NCBI GenBank assembly: GCA_945877125.1
Contig: CAMCQT010000003.1
Span: 23,013 to 87,012 of the forward strand
Reading direction: 5' to 3'
Length of the DNA: 64,000 nt
From: Candidatus Brevifilum fermentans
GTDB taxonomy: Bacteria > Chloroflexota > Anaerolineae > Anaerolineales > Villigracilaceae
The position numbers were made by a program, and so were the translations under genes. The notes under the pieces are model-generated. The model worked only from the letters and a program-made list of their open reading frames with translations. It did no database searches and had not been told where the DNA came from. The first letter of the stretch is position 1; each line of letters begins with the position of its first letter. Shown here piece after piece: positions 50,529 through 58,613 of the stretch.

Positions 50529-51329
50529 CTAAAATGACATACGGCGGAAAATCACCGAGGGCACATGTTGAATAATAAGCATGATCCAACGCCAGATGGG
50601 AGCCGTGTAAATTACCTGCTTGCGTTTACGCATGGCTTTATAAATATCATCCGCCGCCTGTTCGGGAGAGATGATAAAGGGCGTGCTGCCTTGCGCCGCC
50701 TTAACCATTTCAGTATTTACAAAACCTGGCTTTACCGTCAACACGTTCACGCCGTGACGTGTAAGCCGGTTACGAAGCGCTTCAAGATAGGTGGTTAGCG
50801 CCGCCTTGGATGTGTTGTAACCAGGGTTGCCGACCCGTCCACGATCCCCGGCTACAGAAGAGATGCCAACGATCTGTCCCGCCTTTGCATTTTGGAACAT
50901 TTCAGCCACTGGGCTGAGCCAAGCCATCGCGCCGATCAAATTGACTTCGATCATCTTGCGGTCGCCTTCGAAATTGTAGCTGGTCAAGCCGGGGGGAAAG
51001 TTTACGCCTGCCATAAAAACAAGCAGATCAAGCCCGCCGAGGTCTGCAATGATCTTGCGGAGCAGGTCTGGAACTTCATCATAATTTGCCACATCATGCA
51101 CGTATGGAAATACGCAGGCATCTTTTTCGGCAGAATTGATCTCTGCGCACAATGTATTAAGCTTATCTTTTCTACGGGCGACCAATGCAATTGTGTAGCC
51201 TTCTTTTGCCAGTTTGCGGGCAAGAGCGGCGCCAATGCCGTCAGATGCGCCAATGATTATGCCCCGCCGGCGTGGATTCAATGGTGTTGCTTGAATAGGT
51301 TTGGGTGAGTTAGACACAAGAGTCCTCAT
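50529..51329 (-). CDS. DprE2-like short-chain dehydrogenase
   Basis: A 266-residue classical SDR: the cofactor motif GASDGIGAALA near residues 27-37, NVL-like EVNLIGAM, catalytic Ser in GISSVAGD and YNTSK (Tyr/Lys) near 175-180. The C-terminal extension (IWRWIMLIIQHVP...F) fits DprE2-type enzymes that act on polyprenyl-linked sugars. It is paired with the DprE1-like gene. No clear Shine-Dalgarno precedes the ATG. Confidence 0.8.
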   Translation of the reverse strand: MRTLVSNSPKPIQATPLNPRRRGIIIGASDGIGAALARKLAKEGYTIALVARRKDKLNTLCAEINSAEKDACVFPYVHDVANYDEVPDLLRKIIADLGGLDLLVFMAGVNFPPGLTSYNFEGDRKMIEVNLIGAMAWLSPVAEMFQNAKAGQIVGISSVAGDRGRVGNPGYNTSKAALTTYLEALRNRLTRHGVNVLTVKPGFVNTEMVKAAQGSTPFIISPEQAADDIYKAMRKRKQVIYTAPIWRWIMLIIQHVPSVIFRRMSF

Positions 51330-51400
51330 ATTAAAACAGGATAAATATTATTCTAACACAATCCAATTGAGGACAAAAAAGGCGGAAAAATGCAGATTTA

Positions 51401-51429
51401 TTAACAAATAAAGGAAGTGCGAGTAAAAT
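51401..51429 (+). promoter_or_regulatory. Probable ssb promoter
   Basis: TTAACA (51401-51406), 17 nt, TAAAAT (51424-51429), about 60 nt before the ssb ATG. Confidence 0.55.
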
Positions 51430-51490
51430 ACATATTGTCATATTTCCCCCGTCGCGATTCGGCGGGTACCTTAACCCCAAGGAGAATTTT

Positions 51491-51922
51491 ATGTCATACC
51501 ACACTACTATTTTAGTTGGAAATCTTGGACGAGACCCAGAAATGCGTTACACCCCATCAGGGCAGGCTGTTACCAGTTTTTCAGTTGCCGTCAGTGAAGC
51601 CTACACAAGCGCCAATGGTGAAAAAGTAAAGAAGACCATTTGGTTTCGCGTCAGCGCCTGGGGCAAGCAAGCTGAAACTTGTAATCAGTATTTGAAAAAA
51701 GGCAGCAAAGTATTAGTTGAAGGACGCATCAGCGCCGACCCAAGCACTGGCGGCCCAAAGATTTTCACAAGACAGGACGGAACCACTGGTTCTTCATTTG
51801 AGATTACAGCCACCATCGTACGCTTCCTCTCTTCACGCGGAGATAATGAAGGCGGACCCGTCTCAGGCAGTGGCGGCATGGAAATGGCTGAACTTCCTCC
51901 TGAAGACGACATTCCATTCTAA
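51491..51922 (+). CDS. ssb: Single-stranded DNA-binding protein
   Basis: A 143-residue OB-fold protein: VGNLGRDPEMRYTPSGQAV at the start, FRVSAWGKQAE in the middle and the acidic tip PEDDIPF that recruits partner proteins. AAGGAG precedes the ATG. It binds single-stranded DNA during replication and repair as a tetramer. Confidence 0.97.
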   Translation: MSYHTTILVGNLGRDPEMRYTPSGQAVTSFSVAVSEAYTSANGEKVKKTIWFRVSAWGKQAETCNQYLKKGSKVLVEGRISADPSTGGPKIFTRQDGTTGSSFEITATIVRFLSSRGDNEGGPVSGSGGMEMAELPPEDDIPF

Positions 51923-51938
51923 TCACACAAGCAAGCCC

Positions 51939-51976
51939 AAGACTTCGGAAGTTCTAAAAACTTCCGAAGTCTTTAG
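51939..51976 (+). terminator. Hairpin after ssb
   Basis: AAGACTTCGGAAGTT and AACTTCCGAAGTCTT form a 15-bp perfect stem, followed by TAGATTTA. The weak T run leaves open that it is a repeat element. Confidence 0.7.
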
Positions 51977-52005
51977 ATTTATCTACTCCATCATTTGGAC
52001 GCCCA

Positions 52006-52344
52006 ATGACCACCCCCCAAATCCCCCCAAAAAACACCGGTCCCATTCTTGAGCTTCCCGCCGATCTTGAGATCGTATATGCCAACCTCGCGCGCATTGC
52101 TCACTCCCCTGCCGACATCGTCATAGATTTTGCCCACCTCCTGCCCGGCGAGCCGCGAGCCAAGATCCGCTCGCGCGTGGTGATGACCCCGCTCAGCGCA
52201 AAACTATTGGTAAAAGCCCTCACCGAAAACATTGCACGCTACGAAACCGCCTTCGGAGAGATCAACCTGCCCACCAATTCAACACTGGCTGATAATCTTT
52301 TCCGCCCATTTCAACAGCCGCCTGAACCGCCCAAAGAACCCTAG
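52006..52344 (+). CDS. DUF3467 family protein
   Basis: A 112-residue protein that matches DUF3467-type small proteins: YANLARIAHSPADIVIDFAHLLPG followed by ARVVMTPLSAKLLVKALTENIARYE. The function is unknown. Proline-rich ends flank the domain. It lies between ssb and the translin-like gene, 6 nt from the latter, and may be co-transcribed. Confidence 0.78.
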   Translation: MTTPQIPPKNTGPILELPADLEIVYANLARIAHSPADIVIDFAHLLPGEPRAKIRSRVVMTPLSAKLLVKALTENIARYETAFGEINLPTNSTLADNLFRPFQQPPEPPKEP

Positions 52345-52350
52345 GTCAAC

Positions 52351-53013
52351 ATGCATAAACTCGAACAGATCACAGACCGCATACGCAAAACTTTTGACGC
52401 CCGCACTTCTGCCCGCGACCATGCTCTCGCGCAGGCGCGCCAACTCACCCGCGCCTGTTCGCTCGCCATCCGCGCTGTGCATCGTGACGAAGCCGATGTG
52501 ATGAACGCGCACTTGCAGGAAGCCCGTCAACTGGCCGATACCCTGCGCGACTCTTTGGCAGCCTACCCCGATCTTTTTTACGCCGGATACACACAGGATG
52601 CGTTAAAGGAATTTGTGGAAGCGAATGTCACCTGCGCCTTAATTCGGAATGAACCGCTTCAGACTCCCGAAGAGTTGGTCGTTGAACCCTCAACATATCT
52701 CAACGGGTTGGCAGAAGTCGTCGGCGAATTACGCCGCCGCAGCCTGGACATCCTTCGTCATGGCTACTCTCCCGAAGTTGAACGCCTGCTCGGCATCATG
52801 GATGAGATATTCTCCATCATGGTCACCATGGATTATCCCGATGCCATTACCAACGGCTTGCGCCGTCAGACAGACCTGGCACGCGGCATCATCGAAAAGA
52901 CACGCGGAGATATCACCTTTAGCCTGCGCGGCGAGCACCTCACCCAAGCCATCAGCCAGTTGAGTGCTCAGTTAAACAGTGACCCGCTAAACGGTCAGAA
53001 AAGAAGCGAGTGA
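52351..53013 (+). CDS. Translin-like family protein
   Basis: A 220-residue all-helical protein resembling the translin superfamily: DARTSARDHALAQAR near residue 16, FVEANVTCALI near 90, PSTYLNGLAEVVGELRRRSLDILRHG near 112-137, and RRQTDLARGIIEKTRGDITFSLRG near 171-194. Translin and its relatives bind nucleic acids and can act as RNases; archaeal homologues are known and bacterial ones are uncommon. Acidic residues (Glu123, Asp187-type) that form the active site in the catalytic branch are plausible here but not verified. Confidence 0.75.
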   Translation: MHKLEQITDRIRKTFDARTSARDHALAQARQLTRACSLAIRAVHRDEADVMNAHLQEARQLADTLRDSLAAYPDLFYAGYTQDALKEFVEANVTCALIRNEPLQTPEELVVEPSTYLNGLAEVVGELRRRSLDILRHGYSPEVERLLGIMDEIFSIMVTMDYPDAITNGLRRQTDLARGIIEKTRGDITFSLRGEHLTQAISQLSAQLNSDPLNGQKRSE

Positions 53014-53020
53014 ATTAAGT

Positions 53021-53635
53021 ATGGCAAAAGGTGGCCGTCGTTATCCGCTTGTCGTCTACACCCACATGATTAATCGCTGGTGGCCCGCAATCTTCACGTT
53101 GGGACTTGCCTTACTTGCATTATCCTGGGCTATTCGCAGTTGGGGGTTTGAAGATTGGCGCTGGCTCACGTTCACCAGTATCGGCGGGTTGAATATTTTT
53201 CTTGGCATTTTATTATTACTCACGCGCAAGAGCGCATATGTGCAGCCATTCAGCGACCATCTTAAATTGGCGACACCGTTTTTACGCCTCAACATTTCAT
53301 ATAAAAGATTTCGGCGCGCGTCGTCTGCAAACATGGGCGCATTGTTTCCACCGCAAAGCGTTTCAAACTGGCGAGCTGAGATCATTCAGCCGCTCGCAAA
53401 AATGACCGCGCTCGTAATTGAACTGAACGGTTATCCGATGCCTCAATCTACTTTACGATTATTTCTATCGCCACTTTTTTTCAAAGATAAGTCCCCGCAT
53501 TTTGTGATCCTTGTTAACGATTGGATGAAGTTGAGCAACGAATTGGAAAGCATGCGCTCAGGCTCAGAACCTTCTGCTCCGCAACAAAAGCGCGATAACT
53601 CAATTCTTTCCCGCCTGCCAAACAAAAACAAATGA
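53021..53635 (+). CDS. Two-helix membrane protein of unknown function
   Basis: A 204-residue protein with two membrane segments (about 20-42 and 49-67) and a cytoplasmic remainder (about 70-204) rich in basic residues, including KRFRRASSANMGALFPP and IIQPLAKMTALVIELNGYPMP. I do not recognise a family. It follows the translin-like gene by 7 nt, and its end overlaps the next gene by 4 nt, so it belongs to the same transcript. Confidence 0.65.
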   Translation: MAKGGRRYPLVVYTHMINRWWPAIFTLGLALLALSWAIRSWGFEDWRWLTFTSIGGLNIFLGILLLLTRKSAYVQPFSDHLKLATPFLRLNISYKRFRRASSANMGALFPPQSVSNWRAEIIQPLAKMTALVIELNGYPMPQSTLRLFLSPLFFKDKSPHFVILVNDWMKLSNELESMRSGSEPSAPQQKRDNSILSRLPNKNK

Positions 53636-54048
53636 ATATTTATTTTGCCTGTTCTATTACCGGCGGACGTGAATTTGAAGCCGCTTATCAGGAAATTGTA
53701 GCCGCGCTCACAGCAGAGGGTCACGAGATTCCCACATCGCATTTGGTGCAATCAGATGTGATGGAAAACGAACATGAACTCTCGCCGCAAGACGTTTATG
53801 AACGCGACGTAAATTGGATCAAAAAATGCGATGTGCTCATCGCCGAAGTCAGCGTGCCTTCACACGGGGTGGGTTATGAAATTGGCGCCGCCTTGAATAT
53901 CGGAAAGCCCGTATTGTGCATTTATCAAAAAGAACGCAAAGTGTCAAAGATGATTACGGGCAATTCAGACCCCATGCTCAGCATACAGGCGTATGCAAAC
54001 GTAGAAGAAGCAATTTCACAAGTGCGTATTTTTCTCGGCAACCTATAA
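53632..54048 (+). CDS. Nucleoside 2-deoxyribosyltransferase-like (DNPH1/Rcl type) hydrolase
   Basis: A 138-residue protein with MNIYFACSITGGRE at the start, a DVYERDVNWIKKCDVLIAEVSVPSHGVGYEIGAAL centre (catalytic Asp and Glu) and a C-terminal PVLCIYQ strand. This matches the family that includes nucleoside 2-deoxyribosyltransferase and 2'-deoxynucleoside 5'-phosphate N-hydrolase. It overlaps the preceding gene by 4 nt. The exact reaction is not resolved. Confidence 0.88.
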   Translation: MNIYFACSITGGREFEAAYQEIVAALTAEGHEIPTSHLVQSDVMENEHELSPQDVYERDVNWIKKCDVLIAEVSVPSHGVGYEIGAALNIGKPVLCIYQKERKVSKMITGNSDPMLSIQAYANVEEAISQVRIFLGNL

Positions 54049-54181
54049 AACGTTTGTGAATATAATCACAACTATTTCGTGACATTTATCGGTAGTTAGA
54101 ACAACAGAAGTGGGCTATTATGAAAGCGGAGACAAAATTGATACCTCCGCAATACTCCTCCTGTCTCCTCCTTTGGCGAAA

Positions 54182-54212
54182 GCCGCCGCCGTTTTTTCTT
54201 CACGGCGGCGGC
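54182..54212. terminator. GC-rich hairpin between convergent genes
   Basis: GCCGCCGCCGT and ACGGCGGCGGC with a 9-nt T-rich loop, followed on the plus strand by ATGTTTTAAG. It probably ends the translin-hydrolase transcript. The rest of 54049-54256 shows nothing else certain. Confidence 0.55.
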
Positions 54213-54256
54213 ATGTTTTAAGAAATTATCTATTTTGTCGTGCAGTTATTTTTTTT

Positions 54257-55705
54257 CTAGTCTTGTGTGGGGAGAAGTACCGTAAAAGAAGAACCCTTCC
54301 CAATGGTTGATTCGACCCAGACGCGTCCCTGGTGGCTTTCGACAATGGATTTGACGATGGCCAACCCCAAGCCCGAGCCTTCTGCGTGTTCTGGAGCATT
54401 TGTGGCGCGGAAAAATTTCTCGAATACCCGTCCCTGCTCATCCTGTGGAATGCCCGGTCCTGTATCCTCAATTTTAAGAACGATCTGACAATCTTGCATA
54501 GACATACTTATGCGCACACTGCCATTAGCTGGAGTATATTTAATGGCGTTGCCTACAAGGTTATCAAGCATCTGACGAATGCGAATTGGATTCGCGCGTA
54601 ATCCCTTGAGGTCTTTGGCAATATCAATACTAAGTTTTATATTCTTTTTCTTTGCCTGGGCATCAAACATATCCAATGAATATTTTAATACGTTCTCAAG
54701 TTGAACAAGTTCACGGCGCGTATCAAACCCTGCGTCAAGGCGTCCCAAGTCCAGCAGATCATTGACCAATGTAGTAATGTGATGAATACTGCCCTGTAAC
54801 CGGTGTAAAAAATCCTGTTGATTAGAGTTAAGCGGGCCGGTGCGCTCGACTAATTCTGTGTAACCAAGAATTGCAGTCAAAGGAGAGCGTAAGTCATGCG
54901 AAACCGTATGGATAAAATCGCTTTTCAAACGATCGAGTTCTTTGAGGTAGGAAATATCCTGCATGGTTACAGCCGCGCCAATTTGGGGAATGGGCGTGTA
55001 TTGTGCATTGAACACGCGTCCATCATCAAAATTGATCTCATGATATTTCAACGGGCCTTCACTCGCGCGAACCAACAGGGCTCGTAAATCAGCATTTGAG
55101 ATCACATCAATAAGCGCCCTACCAACGATCTCTTTACTGCCCAAGTTGAAAATATCCCGCACAGCGCGGTTGACCAGCATGATGTTTTTATTCTTGTCCA
55201 TCACGATCACGCCGTCCTGAATATTGGCGATGACTGCTTCCAATTTGTGACGTTCCGCCTCCGAAAAATCGGCTTTTTCGGCAAGTGAGGAGGTTGTGCG
55301 TTTTACTTCACGACGCAGCCAATCTCCCAATTTTCTAGCTCGCGCAAGGCTTCTTTGAACCTCGTCAACGATATTAGATATGGTTAGTGGCGGATAAAGA
55401 TAACCGCTCAGTCCCATCTTGAGCACAGACTTGGCAAGACCGGTTGTGTCCTTATCTGCGTATAAAATGATCGGTAAAGTGGGAAAACGCTCCAGCATAT
55501 CCGTTGAAATAGAAAAGCCATCCTGCTCTGCAAACTTCTCGCCGATGATGAGCAATGCCGGAATAGCTTCCTGCGCAGACTTATCCAATCCCAAGCGATC
55601 ATGTGCAACTGCCACACTAAACCCTGCCGCATATAAGGCGCGTTCCATTAAATCCAAGATTGGAGATGGGTTTAATGCCAGTAAGATTAAATCCTGTTTC
55701 GCCAT
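54257..55705 (-). CDS. Sensor histidine kinase with N-terminal pseudo-receiver and PAS domain
   Basis: A 482-residue soluble protein. Residues 1-120 have the shape of a receiver domain, but the phosphoacceptor strand reads LLIIGEKFAEQDG (no Asp) and the Lys loop reads GYLYPP, so it should not be phosphorylated normally. Then come a PAS domain (about 150-255, VIANIQDGVIVMDKNKNIMLVN), HisKA with the His in VSHDLRSPLTA near 273, and HATPase with NLVGNAIKYTP, DTGPGIPQ and GSGLGLAIVK. It follows the pseudo-receiver/GAF gene, probably in one operon. Confidence 0.9.
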   Translation of the reverse strand: MAKQDLILLALNPSPILDLMERALYAAGFSVAVAHDRLGLDKSAQEAIPALLIIGEKFAEQDGFSISTDMLERFPTLPIILYADKDTTGLAKSVLKMGLSGYLYPPLTISNIVDEVQRSLARARKLGDWLRREVKRTTSSLAEKADFSEAERHKLEAVIANIQDGVIVMDKNKNIMLVNRAVRDIFNLGSKEIVGRALIDVISNADLRALLVRASEGPLKYHEINFDDGRVFNAQYTPIPQIGAAVTMQDISYLKELDRLKSDFIHTVSHDLRSPLTAILGYTELVERTGPLNSNQQDFLHRLQGSIHHITTLVNDLLDLGRLDAGFDTRRELVQLENVLKYSLDMFDAQAKKKNIKLSIDIAKDLKGLRANPIRIRQMLDNLVGNAIKYTPANGSVRISMSMQDCQIVLKIEDTGPGIPQDEQGRVFEKFFRATNAPEHAEGSGLGLAIVKSIVESHQGRVWVESTIGKGSSFTVLLPTQD

Positions 55706-55731
55706 ACGTTCAATTTTATCGATTTTGATTA

Positions 55732-56883
55732 TTATGTGGGAATAATGGTTTTTTCAGAAGAACGCGCAAGGCGTTGCAATGCAACTTGCACTGATTGAAG
55801 CGCCTGCCGTTGCTCAGGGTTAAGCGTGCCGGGCATCTCTGTCAATACAAAATTGAGCGGATAACTAGCCACCTGTACTTCATTGCGAATCGAAGCGCGC
55901 ACTGATTCAAGCGTGGCATGGCGATATTTTTCTCCGGTACGCGCATTTTCAGCGGTTTTTTCCAAAGCGTGGAACAACCGCGCATTTACCAATGAAATGG
56001 ATGCGAAATCTGCCATGGCTTCAAGCAGGTTTTGCGCGTCACGAGTGATTTCAACGTTGGACTTCCGCACAACGATCAATAACCCAATCACCTCGCTTTG
56101 GATTTTGATCGGAATTACGCCAATTGATTTGCCCAAAGCGGATACTTTTAGTTTTTGCAATGGCAAACCGCTCATGACCAGGCTCTCACCCGAAAGCGCC
56201 ACAAGCGAGCTGATGCCATCATCCATTGGCTGATTCATTTTCTTCGCCCAAGATTCGGGCAAATTACGCTGCGCGCGCAATAAATAGGATTTACTGCGAT
56301 CATCGCGCAGCAATAGCCAGCAAATATTTGCCTCAGCTACCTGCAGCGCGCTTTCAAGAATCATATCAAAGAGCACACGCTGATCTGTGACTGAAACCAC
56401 TGCCTTGGCAACGGAAAGGATCGTGTTTAGATCGCGTAATTTATGTTGTAACTCATCATTCGTGGCTTTTAATTGTCGATCAAGTTTTTGGCGTTCACGT
56501 GATTCCTGGGTTTGGCGCAAGGCGCGCTCAACAACAGAAACCACTTCGGCATCTCGCACGGGCCAAAAGATGACATCTGATGCACCAAGACGGAAGGCTT
56601 GAATGGCGTCTGTTTCCTGCCCTTTTTCAGCGATCACGATCACAGGAGATTTAACGCCCTGAGAGCTTAACGCGGCAAGCATGTCTTTTCCGCTCAAGCC
56701 TGGAAAAAAATTTAGATTGGCGAGAATCAAGCTGGGGGTAGTCTGAATCGCAAATTTGATCGCCGAAGCCGCATCACCCAGCACCGTCACCTGGTATCCA
56801 AGCGGCTGCAATGACTGTCTTCCGATCAAATCGGCAATATCTGGATCGCTTTCAACAATGAGAATTTGTTCCCCGGGTGCCAT
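55732..56883 (-). CDS. Pseudo-receiver and GAF domain signalling protein
   Basis: A 383-residue protein: a receiver-like domain (about 1-120, ILIVESDPDIADLI at the start) whose phosphoacceptor position reads LILANLNFFPG (no Asp) and whose Lys loop reads DVIFWPV; a coiled coil (about 125-160); a GAF domain (about 165-310); and a C-terminal helical part that resembles a HisKA-like dimerisation segment without a visible His box or ATPase domain. AAAGGAAA precedes the ATG at 56883. It may act as a scaffold or partner for the kinase downstream. Confidence 0.82.
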   Translation of the reverse strand: MAPGEQILIVESDPDIADLIGRQSLQPLGYQVTVLGDAASAIKFAIQTTPSLILANLNFFPGLSGKDMLAALSSQGVKSPVIVIAEKGQETDAIQAFRLGASDVIFWPVRDAEVVSVVERALRQTQESRERQKLDRQLKATNDELQHKLRDLNTILSVAKAVVSVTDQRVLFDMILESALQVAEANICWLLLRDDRSKSYLLRAQRNLPESWAKKMNQPMDDGISSLVALSGESLVMSGLPLQKLKVSALGKSIGVIPIKIQSEVIGLLIVVRKSNVEITRDAQNLLEAMADFASISLVNARLFHALEKTAENARTGEKYRHATLESVRASIRNEVQVASYPLNFVLTEMPGTLNPEQRQALQSVQVALQRLARSSEKTIIPT

Positions 56884-56932
56884 AATTTTTCCTTTCGCCG
56901 ATTCTATCACCTTTTCGAGTACAATCCCTTTC

Positions 56933-57898
56933 ATGGAATTTACAGAATTTAACATCGCGATCATCATTCCGGCATACAATGTTGAGCGCGATATTCAATC
57001 TGTGCTGAGTGGATTGCCAGCCTACATAAGGCATATTATCGTCGTGGACGATGCTTCGCCCGATCCAAGCGCGGAACTGGTGGCTGCGGTGGCAAAAAAA
57101 GATGGGCGCATCACCCTGATCCGCCACACGGAAAACCAGGGTGTAGGCGGGGCAATGATTTCCGGCTTTCAGAAGGCGCTCGAACTTGGCGCGCAAGTCG
57201 TCGTAAAACTCGACGGCGACGGGCAAATGGACCCAACTCACATCCCCGCGCTGATTACGCCGCTAATTCAAGGCAAAGCCGATTACGTCAAAGGCAACCG
57301 TTTTCGTGATTTTCAGTCGCTGCAACAAATGCCCTTCGTGCGCCGCCTGGGGAATCTGGGGTTAAGTTTCCTGACCAAAGCCGCAACCGGATATTGGAGC
57401 ATTTTTGACCCCACAAATGGTTTTTTTGCCATTCGCGCCGAAATCCTCGCACAATTGCCGCTCGGCAAAATTGACCATCGCTATTTCTTCGAGACCTCGA
57501 TGCTCGCAAATTTATACCTGCTTGACGCATTGGTCATGGATACGCCCATCCCTGCGCGCTATGGAAATGAGACCTCAAATCTTTCCGTTCGACGCACATT
57601 GTTTGAATTCCCGTTTAAATTATTCGTCACCTTTTTTAGGCGCATCTTGTTGAAATATTATCTTTATGATTTCTCAATGATGTCTTTGTATTTGATCGTG
57701 GGCATTCCCCTTTTATTATTCGGCGGCATCTTTGGCGGCATCAAGTGGATCGAATACGCGAGCCAAAGCATCCCCGCGCCCACTGGCACGGTGATGCTTC
57801 CCACTCTTTCTGTTATTTTGGGGATTCAAATTCTTTTATCAGCAATCGAAATTGACATGAACTCCACACCACGCAAGGCACTTTCAAACCCACTATGA
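56933..57898 (+). CDS. Family 2 glycosyltransferase with C-terminal membrane helices
   Basis: A 321-residue GT-A fold enzyme: IAIIIPAYNVERDI at the start, VVDDASPD near 40, KLDGDGQMDP with the metal-binding DxD-like segment near 88-97, and two or more membrane segments after residue 240, like dolichol-phosphate mannose synthase-type GTs. The ATG at 56933 has TACAAT 7 nt upstream and no Shine-Dalgarno. It is divergent from the GAF gene and overlaps the methyltransferase gene by 4 nt. Confidence 0.9.
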   Translation: MEFTEFNIAIIIPAYNVERDIQSVLSGLPAYIRHIIVVDDASPDPSAELVAAVAKKDGRITLIRHTENQGVGGAMISGFQKALELGAQVVVKLDGDGQMDPTHIPALITPLIQGKADYVKGNRFRDFQSLQQMPFVRRLGNLGLSFLTKAATGYWSIFDPTNGFFAIRAEILAQLPLGKIDHRYFFETSMLANLYLLDALVMDTPIPARYGNETSNLSVRRTLFEFPFKLFVTFFRRILLKYYLYDFSMMSLYLIVGIPLLLFGGIFGGIKWIEYASQSIPAPTGTVMLPTLSVILGIQILLSAIEIDMNSTPRKALSNPL

Positions 57899-58578
57899 AA
57901 ACAACTGACTTCAATTCCTACAAAATACGTTATCGAAACGCCATTCGGCAAGTACTCGCGCAGGCAGAATTTGGACGATTGGACGAAGCTGCCTTTCCCG
58001 CATATTCACATCGCAACCCCGTTATCAACTGGCTCTTCTGGCAGCGCCTTCGCAAAGTGATGGATCATATCCAACGCCCAACGCCTTACGAGCGCATCCT
58101 TGATTTCGGGTGCGGCAGCGGCGTAATGCTTCCCTATCTTTCGCAGATCAGCTCACAGGTCACAGCCATGGACGTTGACCTGCTTCCACTTGAAAGTGTG
58201 CAGGCGTATATTCCGCTGGCTTTAAATGTGGAAGTAAAAGATGCTTCCAAAAGTCAGGTCAGCGATCTGCCTGTGAATTCTTTTGATCTCATCATTGCGC
58301 TGGATGTGCTTGAGCACGTCAAAGACCTGCCGCGCACATTGAACGACTTGCTTGCACTTCTAAAACAAAGCGGGCAGTTAATCGTCTCAGGTCCCACGGA
58401 AAATATTCTTTATCGCATAGGTCGCAAAGTGGCGGGGCCTGAATATTCTGGCGCATATCACGAGCGCGGCATTGCAGAGATCAAAACCGAACTCATACCC
58501 ATCGCGCACATTGAACCCATTGCCACATTGTATTGGCCGGTACCGCTCTTTGAAATATTTACAGCCAAAAAGCCGTAA
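57895..58578 (+). CDS. Class I SAM-dependent methyltransferase
   Basis: A 227-residue protein with the SAM-binding motif ILDFGCGSGVMLPYL near residues 65-79 and LIIALDVLEHVKDLP near 124. The target is unknown. The ATGA overlap with the glycosyltransferase gene suggests that the two act in one pathway, perhaps modification of a glycan or lipid. Confidence 0.88.
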   Translation: MKTTDFNSYKIRYRNAIRQVLAQAEFGRLDEAAFPAYSHRNPVINWLFWQRLRKVMDHIQRPTPYERILDFGCGSGVMLPYLSQISSQVTAMDVDLLPLESVQAYIPLALNVEVKDASKSQVSDLPVNSFDLIIALDVLEHVKDLPRTLNDLLALLKQSGQLIVSGPTENILYRIGRKVAGPEYSGAYHERGIAEIKTELIPIAHIEPIATLYWPVPLFEIFTAKKP

Positions 58579-58613
58579 ACGATTTTCATTGGGGGATGTA
58601 TACTTAACCCAAG

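Noticed and set aside
54120..54221. A 33-codon frame with a strong hairpin at its end, looking like a third leader peptide.
   Set aside because: No amino acid is enriched in a regulatory way, no gene lies downstream on that strand, and the hairpin lies inside the frame. It is better read as the end of the upstream transcript.
56756..56932. N-terminal extension of 59 residues on the glycosyltransferase.
   Set aside because: It is antisense to the pseudo-receiver gene; the GT2 domain starts right at the ATG at 56933.
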